Made by a program: the position numbers and the translations under genes. Below are positions 1-5,070 of a DNA stretch of 5,070 nt, in pieces. The DNA comes from an uncultured Eubacteriales bacterium. GTDB lineage: Bacteria > Bacillota > Clostridia > Christensenellales > DTU072. The stretch spans positions 1-5,070 of the forward strand of contig CACXDF010000160.1 in assembly GCA_902766325.1 (NCBI GenBank), written 5' to 3'. Position 1 is the stretch's first letter. Every line of letters starts with the position of its first letter. The notes beneath the pieces were generated by a model that saw nothing but the letters and a program-made list of their open reading frames with translations, made no database searches and had not been told where the DNA came from.

Positions 1-744
1 AGCGACGATGGATTCGGTACAGGGCTGGCTGGTTCCGTTAGCGAACGGAGAAAGCGCGGTGTCGATAATATCAACGCCCGCTTCGGCGGCTTTTAAATAA
101 ACCATATCGCCCGTTCCGGCCGTGTTATGGGTGTGCAGATGCACCGGGATCTTGACGGCCGATTTGATGGCTTTAACGAGATCGTAAGCGGTGTATGGGA
201 GCAACAGGTTGGCCATATCTTTGATGCAAATGGTATCGGCGCCCATCGCTTCCAGTTTTTTGGAGACGTTTACGAAATAATCGATATTATGTACGGGGCT
301 GGTCGTGTAGCTTAACGTCGCTTCGCAGATACCTTTATACTTTTTGCAGGACTTGACCGCCTGTTCCAGGTTTCGGATATCGTTGAGCGCGTCGAAAATA
401 CGAATGATATCGATACCGTTTTCGATGCTCTTTTTGACGAAGAAGTCGACGACGTCGTCCGCATAATGCTTGTATCCGAGCAGGTTTTGTCCGCGCAAAA
501 GCATTTGAAGCTTCGTATTGGGCATACCCTCTTTCAGGACGTGAAGACGTTCCCACGGGTCTTCGTCCAAGAAACGAAGGCAGCTGTCATAGGTTGCTCC
601 ACCCCAGCACTCTACGGAATAATACCCGATCTTGTCGAGTTTATCCAACGCGGGAAGCATATCTTCCGTACGCATACGCGTCGCGGCCTGAGATTGGTGA
701 GCGTCTCTTAATATCGTTTCTGTAATGAGTAATTTGTTTTTCAT
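1..744 (-). CDS. oadA: Oxaloacetate decarboxylase alpha subunit (carboxyltransferase), 3' end missing
   Basis: The first 248 residues are present without a stop; the rest lies beyond the window's left edge. The protein transfers a carboxyl group from oxaloacetate to carrier-bound biotin (pyruvate carboxylase subunit B / transcarboxylase 5S / OadA family, HMGL-like TIM barrel, cytoplasmic). Seen in the sequence: the N-terminal RDAHQS motif with metal ligand D14, CIKDMA with K175, and HLHTH with H204 and H206. These are spaced exactly as D17, K178, H207 and H209 of Vibrio cholerae OadA, recalled from the published structure. The ATG at 744 is preceded by GGAGG (754-758) with a 9-base spacer. 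The gene follows oadB by 21 bases and is the third cistron of the oad operon. Because a biotin carrier domain is already fused to the gamma subunit, this alpha subunit may lack the usual C-terminal biotin domain; that part is not visible. The alternative name pyruvate carboxylase subunit B is less likely given the adjacent beta subunit. Confidence 0.93.
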   Translation of the reverse strand, partial: MKNKLLITETILRDAHQSQAATRMRTEDMLPALDKLDKIGYYSVECWGGATYDSCLRFLDEDPWERLHVLKEGMPNTKLQMLLRGQNLLGYKHYADDVVDFFVKKSIENGIDIIRIFDALNDIRNLEQAVKSCKKYKGICEATLSYTTSPVHNIDYFVNVSKKLEAMGADTICIKDMANLLLPYTAYDLVKAIKSAVKIPVHLHTHNTAGTGDMVYLKAAEAGVDIIDTALSPFANGTSQPCTESIVA

Positions 745-765
745 GATAGTATACCTCCGTATAGA

Positions 766-2208
766 TTAAGCAAACATTGCGATCAGTACGCCTGCGGCGA
801 CCGCGCTTCCGATAACGCCGGCCACGTTCGGGCCCATAGCGTGCATAAGTAAATAGTTATCCGGGTCTTCTTTTCTGCCTACGTCATGCGCAACGCGCGC
901 GGCCATAGGAACGGCGCTGACGCCGGCGGCGCCGATAAGCGGGTTGATCTTTCCGCCGGAAAGTTTACTCATGAGTTTTCCGAGGAGAACGCCGCCCGCG
1001 GTACCGAAGCTGAACGCGACGACGCCGAGAACGATGATGAGTATGGTCTGGACTTGCAGGAAGACGGGAGCAAACGCTTTCGTTCCGACCGTAACGCCCA
1101 GGAAGATGGTGATGATATTGATAAGTTCGTTTTCGGCAGTCTTTGCAAGACGAGGTACGACGCCCGATTCGCGGAACAGGTTACCGAGCATCAACATACC
1201 GAGAAGAGGCAGAGCCGAAGGAAGAACGATACCGACGACCGCGGAAACCACGATGGGGAATATGATCTTTTCTTTTTTGGAAACGGGACGAAGCTGTTCC
1301 ATACGAATAAGACGTTCTTTCTTGGTGGTGAGCGCCTTCATGATAGGCGGTTGAATGACCGGAACGAGCGCCATGTACGAATACGCCGCGATGGCGATAG
1401 CGCTGAGCAGTTCTTGATGTTGTCCGTTGAACATTGCTTTCGACGCCATTTTTTGCGTGAGGTAGATAGCCGTGGGACCGTCCGCGCCGCCGATGATGGC
1501 GATGGATGAAGCCGCTTGTTCGTTAAAGCCGAACAGAAGCGCTCCGGTAAAGGTCAAAAAGATACCGAGCTGAGCGGCCGCGCCGAGAAGCAAGCTCTTC
1601 GGGTTGGCAAGCAAAGGTCCGAAGTCGGTCATTACGCCGATGCCAAGGAATATAAGCGGCGGAAAGATGACCCAATCTACGCCTTTGTAAAGGTAATAAA
1701 TAAGTCCCTTATCCGCGATGATGCCGTAAGAACAGCAGGTGTCGGTGTATTGGCCGATTGCGCCGAGGCTCTCCCAATGGGACGCCATATAATCTTTTAA
1801 CGCCTGTAAAGAAGCGTTTAACGTGTCGGCGCTCGCGTTGTTATAGACGACGCCGAACGAGTTGCAGAGGTCTTCGAGCGTGCCTTGCGCGATGGTTTTA
1901 CCTACTTCGTCGGTAAAGGTATATCCGCCCGTACCGTACAGGACGGAATATACGCCGGGGATGTTAATGATCAGCATCCCGAACGCGATGGACAAAAGAA
2001 GCATGGGCTCGAATTTCTTGGCGATGGCGAGCCAAACGAGAAAAGCGGCCACGATGAGCATGATGAACATACCCCAGATGCCGAGGTTATACCCCTTCAT
2101 CAAATAGTATTCCGGCAAGAAGGTCTTAAAGCCCGTAGATTGCCACAGGTTGGAAAAAGCGTCCGAAAACCTTTCTCCCGCAGATTGGGCGTTGAGTAAT
2201 AAATCCAT
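766..2208 (-). CDS. oadB: Sodium-translocating oxaloacetate decarboxylase beta subunit
   Basis: This is a 480-residue polytopic membrane protein of the OadB/MmdB/GcdB family. It decarboxylates carboxybiotin and couples this to Na+ export. Hydrophobic segments are visible at about 44-62, 67-86, 168-191, 204-226, 267-286, 315-345, 361-375, 387-412 and 461-479. Family signatures are MTDFGPLLANP (193-203), GGADGPTAIY (240-249), AAYSYMALVP (274-283), INPLIGAAGVSAVPMAARV (421-439) and LMHAMGPNVAGVIGSA (454-469). By alignment from memory, D243, Y278, N422 and S431 correspond to D203, Y229, N373 and S382 of the Klebsiella enzyme, which take part in Na+/H+ handling. It is longer than the roughly 433 residues of Klebsiella OadB, mainly through about 27 extra N-terminal residues and some loop growth. 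The ATG at 2208 has an AGGAGGG site (2214-2220) that begins on the last base of the upstream stop codon, which suggests translational coupling. Substrate specificity is set by the alpha subunit, here OadA-like. Confidence 0.97.
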   Translation of the reverse strand: MDLLLNAQSAGERFSDAFSNLWQSTGFKTFLPEYYLMKGYNLGIWGMFIMLIVAAFLVWLAIAKKFEPMLLLSIAFGMLIINIPGVYSVLYGTGGYTFTDEVGKTIAQGTLEDLCNSFGVVYNNASADTLNASLQALKDYMASHWESLGAIGQYTDTCCSYGIIADKGLIYYLYKGVDWVIFPPLIFLGIGVMTDFGPLLANPKSLLLGAAAQLGIFLTFTGALLFGFNEQAASSIAIIGGADGPTAIYLTQKMASKAMFNGQHQELLSAIAIAAYSYMALVPVIQPPIMKALTTKKERLIRMEQLRPVSKKEKIIFPIVVSAVVGIVLPSALPLLGMLMLGNLFRESGVVPRLAKTAENELINIITIFLGVTVGTKAFAPVFLQVQTILIIVLGVVAFSFGTAGGVLLGKLMSKLSGGKINPLIGAAGVSAVPMAARVAHDVGRKEDPDNYLLMHAMGPNVAGVIGSAVAAGVLIAMFA

Positions 2209-2219
2209 ATCAGCCCTCC

Positions 2220-2870
2220 TTATTTTATCTCGGCGATCAGATCGCCGGTGTTGACTTTTGCGCCTTCGGCAACGGTGGCGGTAAAGACGCCGCTTGCCGG
2301 GGAGACGATATCGTTTTCCATCTTCATGGCCTCGAGTACGAAAATGAGTTCGCCCTCTTTGACTTGCTTACCGTTTGCGACGGCGATCTTCAGGATAGTG
2401 CCGGGCATGGGCGCGTTGACGGCTTTTCCCGTTCCGCTTGCTTGTTGAGCGGCAGCGGGCGCGCTCGCGGTTTCTTGCGCCTGCTCAGGAGCCGATTCTT
2501 CGGTGGCGACGGAGACGGATTTTATTTTAACGAAATTGTCGTCTTTCTTGACGTAATTCATAACGGCCGCTTCGATGGCTTTCATCGTTTCATCGTCGAT
2601 GGAATTATCGTTACGTTCGGGAAGAACTTCGTTTACCGCGACGGCTTCGTTTGCGGAAGCGTCGCTCTTTGCTTGCTTTCTTTTGCGTTTCAAATTCGGC
2701 AGAACTTTTTCGAGTTCTTTTAAAATGAGTCTCATCAGCAAAATGGTGCCGATAAGGAAGGCAAGGATGGCAAAAGTCATTCCCAGTCCGATCAACGTAG
2801 TGATGCCGCTGATCGCCCATTTATCGCCTATCGACATTGTTTCTGCGCCGATAAAAATGGAAAATGGCAT
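2220..2870 (-). CDS. oadG: OadG-like gamma subunit fused to a biotin carboxyl carrier domain
   Basis: This 216-residue protein combines two parts that are often separate. Residues 1-122 look like a sodium-pump decarboxylase gamma chain (OadG, PF04277 type). They hold one membrane segment (about 23-50), a basic stretch (KRKRK, 61-65) and the family's DDETMKAIEAAV (92-103) and FVKIKSVSV (113-121) blocks. Residues 123-148 form an Ala/Glu/Gln/Pro-rich flexible linker. Residues 149-216 are a biotinyl domain with APMPGTI (153-159) and EAMKMEND (180-187), where K183 is the predicted biotinylation site. The gene would anchor the swinging biotin arm next to OadB and carry CO2 from OadA to it. It is first in the operon. 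The ATG at 2870 has GGAGG (2880-2884) with a 9-base spacer; the internal ATG at codon 12 has no ribosome binding site. The closest alternative naming is an MmdC-type biotin carrier with an MmdD/OadG-like N-terminus. Confidence 0.92.
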   Translation of the reverse strand: MPFSIFIGAETMSIGDKWAISGITTLIGLGMTFAILAFLIGTILLMRLILKELEKVLPNLKRKRKQAKSDASANEAVAVNEVLPERNDNSIDDETMKAIEAAVMNYVKKDDNFVKIKSVSVATEESAPEQAQETASAPAAAQQASGTGKAVNAPMPGTILKIAVANGKQVKEGELIFVLEAMKMENDIVSPASGVFTATVAEGAKVNTGDLIAEIK

Positions 2871-2887
2871 TCTGAAAAACCTCCGGA

Positions 2888-2903
2888 TTCGCGTATGCGC
2901 GAA
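2888..2903 (-). promoter_or_regulatory. Hairpin in the oad operon leader
   Basis: Minus strand TTCGCG-CATA-CGCGAA is a perfect 6-base inverted repeat with a 4-base loop. It starts about 5 bases after the predicted transcription start and ends 3 bases before the GGAGG of the first cistron. It could be a 5' stabilising hairpin, a structure that modulates access to the ribosome binding site, or a protein operator. The sequence alone does not tell which. Confidence 0.45.
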
Positions 2904-2914
2904 AAATCAGAGAC

Positions 2915-2943
2915 AGTATACACTATTTGTTTTTTAAAATCAA
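2915..2943 (-). promoter_or_regulatory. Sigma-A type promoter of the oad operon
   Basis: On the minus strand, TTGATT (2938-2943) and TATACT (2915-2920) are separated by exactly 17 bases, matching 4 of 6 and 5 of 6 consensus positions. The spacer is AT-rich. The predicted transcription start is near 2908, about 38 bases before the oadG start codon. It lies directly downstream of the terminator of the preceding unit, so the oad genes are expected to be transcribed independently. Confidence 0.75.
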
Positions 2944-2948
2944 TCGTA

Positions 2949-2990
2949 TTAAAAAAATAAAGGGAGAAATTTATATGATTTCTCCCCTTT
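2949..2990 (-). terminator. Rho-independent terminator after rluB-like gene
   Basis: On the minus strand GGGAGAAAT pairs perfectly with ATTTCTCCC (arms 2978-2986 and 2962-2970, 7-base loop) and is followed by TTTATTTTTTT. It lies 25 bases downstream of the stop codon of the pseudouridine synthase. The T-tract lies only on the minus-strand side; the plus-strand side has just a short TTTTCTC run, so it is mainly unidirectional. Confidence 0.9.
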
Positions 2991-3014
2991 TCTCGATATG
3001 GACGGCGCGATATA

Positions 3015-3728
3015 TCAGCAAAGGCCCTTCAACATGGCGACTTCTTTGTCGGTAAGGTAGCGATAGGTGCCCCTCGTAAGACCGCCGAGTCTGATCTCGC
3101 CGATCTTGATCCTCTTCAAAAAGCTGACGGTCTTACCCATCGTCTCGAACATACGACGGATCTGTCTGTTCTTTCCTTCGAAGATGGTTATTTCCATTTT
3201 TGTTGATTTTTCGTCCGATTCCTTAACGGAAATCTTACATTTTTTGAGTTTATAACCGTCGATCGTCATGCCGTTGCGCATGGTGGCGAGTTCGCTTTCC
3301 GAAATCTGCCCTTCGATTTTGACGGAATAGGTCTTCGGTACTTCGGAAGAAGGTTGCGTGAGCAGATTGGACAAAGCTCCGTCGTTGGTAAGAAGGAGCA
3401 GACCTTCGGTGTCGTAATCCAGTCTTCCGATCGGATAGATACGCTTGTTCTCGAATTCGGGTAAATAATCCATAACGGTTTTGCGTCCTTTTTCGTCTTT
3501 CAACGTACAGATGCAGCCCTTCGGTTTGTGGAACATGATATAAGAGTAACGAACGACGGGAGTCAGTTTCTGTCCGTTCACGACGACGGTATCGTTATCT
3601 TCGTTGATATCCGTGGCAAGGTCGGTCACGACTTTTCCGTTTACTTTGACTTTGCCGCCCGTTATGTACGTTTCCGCCGTTCTTCGGGAACATAATCCCG
3701 AAGAGGAAATATATTTATTGATTCTCAT
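3015..3728 (-). CDS. rluB: RsuA/RluB-family rRNA pseudouridine synthase
   Basis: The 237-residue protein isomerises a specific uridine of rRNA to pseudouridine. Numbered from the ATG at 3728, residues 1-58 form an S4 RNA-binding domain (MRINKYISSSGLCSRR, then GGKVKVNGK). The catalytic domain contains GRLDYDTEGLLLLTNDG (101-117) with catalytic D104, PKTY (131-134) and the C-terminal EGKNRQIRRMFE (184-195). Length is typical of the short RluB/RsuA group. The frame is open 20 codons further up to a TTG, but that start has no ribosome binding site, while the ATG at 3728 has GGAG (3734-3737) five bases away and begins with the usual family N-terminus. It follows the carboxypeptidase gene by 60 bases, as rluB (ypuL) lies near dacB in Bacillus subtilis. 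RluB (23S rRNA, helix 90 region) is favoured by that context, but motifs alone do not exclude RsuA or RluE/F specificity. Confidence 0.93.
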   Translation of the reverse strand: MRINKYISSSGLCSRRTAETYITGGKVKVNGKVVTDLATDINEDNDTVVVNGQKLTPVVRYSYIMFHKPKGCICTLKDEKGRKTVMDYLPEFENKRIYPIGRLDYDTEGLLLLTNDGALSNLLTQPSSEVPKTYSVKIEGQISESELATMRNGMTIDGYKLKKCKISVKESDEKSTKMEITIFEGKNRQIRRMFETMGKTVSFLKRIKIGEIRLGGLTRGTYRYLTDKEVAMLKGLC

Positions 3729-3733
3729 TTTTT

Positions 3734-3737
3734 CTCC
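3734..3737 (-). promoter_or_regulatory. Ribosome binding site deciding the rluB start
   Basis: GGAG on the minus strand lies 5 bases before the ATG at 3728. No comparable site precedes the upstream in-frame TTG at 3788, so the shorter protein is chosen. Confidence 0.7.
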
Positions 3738-3759
3738 GTTTGTATTTTTTTCGCTATTA

Positions 3760-3788
3760 ATGATACTGTCATTCTGTGAAAAAAGCAA
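3760..3788 (-). promoter_or_regulatory. Possible internal promoter for rluB
   Basis: In the 60-base gap after the carboxypeptidase gene the minus strand has TTGCTT (3783-3788) and TATCAT (3760-3765) spaced by 17 bases, matching 3 of 6 and 5 of 6 consensus positions. It would give rluB housekeeping expression independent of upstream sporulation-linked transcription. The -35 match is weak and the region is AT-rich, so chance is possible. Confidence 0.35.
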
Positions 3789-4637
3789 TTATTTTGAGCC
3801 CTGTTTTTTTAAAACGGAAAACCCGTAATCCATCAGGTTTTCACACAAGCCGAACATATCGGGTACGTTGAGCGCGGCGGCAACGAGGCGGACGTTATTT
3901 CTTTCCGCCGAAGCAACAAGGCATCTTCCCGCGGCTTTCGTATAGCCCGTTTTGATCCCGTTCCCTCCGTCGTAACGGAAAAGTATTTTGTTTTTGTTCG
4001 CGATCGTCTTTTTATATTCGCCCTTTCCTATCGTGGTCGACCTGGTGGCGACGATCTCTTTGAACAACGGGTTTTTCATTGCAATGCAACCGAGTTTGCA
4101 TAAGTCGTAGCAGGACGTATAATGATCTTTATGGTGCAGACCGTGCGGATTGACGTAATGGGTGTCCTTTAATTCGAGTTGAGTTGCGCGTAAATTCATC
4201 ATTTCGACAAATCTTTCGACGTTTCCGCCCAAATGAGCGGCGAGCGCCGAGGCGCAGTCGTTTCCGCTGCGGAGCATTAATCCGAAAAGCAGTTCTTTAA
4301 CGGTGTATTCTTCGCCTTCTTTCAGATATACGGAGCTGCCTTCTATTCCCACCGATTCTTTTTTGATGCGAACGGTCTCGCCGGGAGAGCAGTTTTCGCA
4401 GATAAGAAGAGCGGTCATGATCTTCGTTGTGCTCGCCATCGGTTGCCGAACGGTATGGTTTTCGCCTTTTATTATTTCCAACGTGTCGGCGCGCATAACG
4501 ATATAAGAAGAACCGTTGGCAGCGTGCGCCGCTTTTATGCCCGTCCCGAATAAAAGTGACAGCAAAAAAGCCGATACGGCGACTGTCAATATGCTTACGA
4601 TAAAGAACCGACGACTTTTTGCAGCAGATCGCTCCAT
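3789..4637 (-). CDS. Secreted D-alanyl-D-alanine carboxypeptidase (penicillin-binding protein, S11 family), catalytic domain only
   Basis: This 282-residue serine peptidase trims the terminal D-Ala from peptidoglycan stem peptides outside the membrane. Numbered from the ATG at 4637, residues 1-40 form a signal peptide: a basic start (KSRR), a hydrophobic core (about 12-33) and an AHA-A cleavage site near residue 39. The active-site motifs are STTK (69-72, nucleophile S69), SGN (124-126) and KTG (229-231). The protein ends at LMDYGF plus a short basic tail, where the catalytic domain of DacF/PBP5 relatives ends. The C-terminal PBP5_C domain and amphipathic anchor of the roughly 380-residue B. 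subtilis DacB and DacF are absent. The start is set by GGAGG (4648-4652) ten bases upstream and by the well-formed signal peptide; the open frame continues upstream to a TTG without support. It overlaps ytfJ by 43 bases. Context suggests a sporulation-linked, DacB/DacF-like role in cortex or spore wall modification, but a vegetative role is possible. Confidence 0.93.
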   Translation of the reverse strand: MERSAAKSRRFFIVSILTVAVSAFLLSLLFGTGIKAAHAANGSSYIVMRADTLEIIKGENHTVRQPMASTTKIMTALLICENCSPGETVRIKKESVGIEGSSVYLKEGEEYTVKELLFGLMLRSGNDCASALAAHLGGNVERFVEMMNLRATQLELKDTHYVNPHGLHHKDHYTSCYDLCKLGCIAMKNPLFKEIVATRSTTIGKGEYKKTIANKNKILFRYDGGNGIKTGYTKAAGRCLVASAERNNVRLVAAALNVPDMFGLCENLMDYGFSVLKKQGSK

Positions 4638-4924
4638 ACTTCCGTTTCCTCCGTTTTCAGATATTTGACGCTCGTTTGGGTAATGATCAAAAAACCTATG
4701 GGAAAGATATTCGCCCCTCCTCCCACGCAACCGACGGGGAGTTCTTTATTCTTAACGGATTTTCCTTCGACCTCTCCGCCCCCGCTGGCGAATCCGATCG
4801 TCATTTTTGTGATCGGCAGAATGGTGGCGGTCCCTGCGCTTATCGGTTCTCCGATGACGCGGTTGACGTCGAGTACGCTTCTGACGCTACCCACGGCTTC
4901 TCTCAATAACGTTGTTATTTCCAT
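4595..4924 (-). CDS. ytfJ: YtfJ/GerW family sporulation protein
   Basis: The 109-residue protein matches the Spore_YtfJ family. It has an N-terminal helix with DVNRVIGEPI (19-28), TATILPITKMTIGFASGGGE (32-51) and a glycine-rich CVGGGANIFPIGFLII (66-81). In B. subtilis YtfJ (GerW) is made in the forespore and is needed for normal L-alanine germination; its biochemical activity is unknown. This copy is shorter than the roughly 150-residue Bacillus protein because it lacks the extended C-terminal tail. The ATG at 4924 has AAGGAG (4935-4940) with a 10-base spacer. It overlaps the preceding gene by 10 bases and its last 14 codons overlap the start of the carboxypeptidase gene in another frame, so all three are probably translated from one message. 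No membrane segment or signal peptide is seen. Family assignment rests on motif recognition, not a search. Confidence 0.88.
   Translation of the reverse strand: MEITTLLREAVGSVRSVLDVNRVIGEPISAGTATILPITKMTIGFASGGGEVEGKSVKNKELPVGCVGGGANIFPIGFLIITQTSVKYLKTEETEVWSDLLQKVVGSLS
4648..4652 (-). promoter_or_regulatory. Ribosome binding site deciding the carboxypeptidase start
   Basis: GGAGG on the minus strand lies 10 bases before the ATG at 4637 and sits inside the ytfJ coding sequence. It fixes the start within the overlap and supports the full signal peptide. Confidence 0.7.
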
Positions 4925-5070
4925 TTATTATTATCTCCTTTTATTAGTTTTCGCAATAAAACGGGAATTATGTCGTACAGAGAGAAAGAAGCCTTGGCAA
5001 ATATTTCCCAATAAGTCTTTTTACCGCGATAAAGGGATATCTTTACCGGAAGCGGATACGTAAGCGCCGA
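4915..5070 (-). CDS. C-terminal fragment of an unidentified protein, possibly DUF2953 (YtfI-like)
   Basis: An open frame enters from the right edge of the window and runs 51 residues to a TAA at 4915-4917, overlapping the ytfJ start by 10 bases. The visible tail has alternating basic and aromatic residues (LYRGKKTYWEIFAK, 13-26), then a hydrophobic segment (SFSLYDIIPVLLRKLI, 28-43) and a polar basic end. The composition and dense coupling to ytfJ indicate a real gene. I do not recognise the family from this tail. In B. subtilis and many Clostridia the gene directly before ytfJ is ytfI, a DUF2953 protein, so this is a positional guess only. Confidence 0.6.
   Translation of the reverse strand, partial: SALTYPLPVKISLYRGKKTYWEIFAKASFSLYDIIPVLLRKLIKGDNNKWK

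Noticed and set aside
335..556. 73-codon minus-strand frame inside oadA
   Set aside because: It is an alternative frame of the oadA coding region, with arginine-rich low-complexity translation and no ribosome binding site of note.
886..1509. 207-codon open frame on the plus strand
   Set aside because: It lies wholly antisense to oadB, whose family motifs are unmistakable. The translation is rich in D, E, R, N and H with no recognisable motif, as expected for a shadow of a membrane-protein gene.
2835..2837. Internal ATG at codon 12 as the real oadG start
   Set aside because: There is no SD in front of it, while the first ATG has GGAGG at a 9-base spacing.
3729..3788. 20-residue N-terminal extension of the pseudouridine synthase from a TTG
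   Set aside because: There is no ribosome binding site before the TTG. The extension is polar filler before the normal family start, and the ATG at 3728 has its own SD.
3810..3825. TTTTAAAAAAAC run near the end of the carboxypeptidase gene as a programmed frameshift site
   Set aside because: The alternative frame ends after about ten codons with no domain, so slippage would gain nothing visible. It is kept only as a sequencing-error caution.
4638..4730. 31-residue upstream extension of the carboxypeptidase from a TTG
   Set aside because: It would bury the signal peptide internally, lacks an SD and lies in the ytfJ coding region.
4665..5063. 132-codon plus-strand frame at the right end
   Set aside because: It runs antisense to ytfJ and the upstream gene fragment, which have motif, SD and overlap support. 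Its proline/threonine-rich translation shows no family features.

Overview
The window reads almost entirely from the minus strand and looks like an ordinary chromosomal segment of an endospore-forming Firmicute, most likely a Clostridia member. The grounds are GGAGG-type ribosome binding sites in front of essentially every gene, a YtfJ/GerW-type sporulation gene, and a biotin-dependent sodium-pump decarboxylase of the kind common in anaerobes. Base composition is moderate by eye, so this is not an AT-rich Clostridium sensu stricto. I cannot name a genus. Mobile elements, CRISPR arrays, tRNAs and rRNAs were looked for and not seen.

Right part (about 3015-5070), in transcription order from high to low coordinates: the C-terminal end of an unidentified protein (possibly a YtfI-like DUF2953 protein), ytfJ, a secreted D-alanyl-D-alanine carboxypeptidase consisting only of the catalytic domain, and an RsuA/RluB-type 23S/16S rRNA pseudouridine synthase. 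The first three genes overlap by 10 and 43 bases, so they are probably co-translated. The pseudouridine synthase follows after a 60-base gap that holds a possible promoter of its own. A strong intrinsic terminator closes the unit at about 2949-2990. This resembles the Bacillus/Clostridia neighbourhood that links ytfI-ytfJ and dacB-rluB to spore formation.

Left part (1-2943) is a separate operon with a good sigma-A type promoter (TTGATT, 17 bases, TATACT), which begins right behind the terminator. It encodes a sodium-translocating oxaloacetate decarboxylase in the order gamma-biotin carrier fusion, beta (OadB), alpha (OadA carboxyltransferase, cut off by the window edge). The carboxyltransferase would move CO2 from oxaloacetate to the biotin on the carrier. 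The membrane beta subunit then decarboxylates carboxybiotin and exports Na+. The gamma part anchors and assembles the complex.

No clearly new system is visible. The points most worth a second look are the OadG-biotin carrier fusion, a perfect hairpin in the short oad leader, the 43-base overlap that encodes both the YtfJ C-terminus and the carboxypeptidase signal peptide, and the missing C-terminal domain of that carboxypeptidase.
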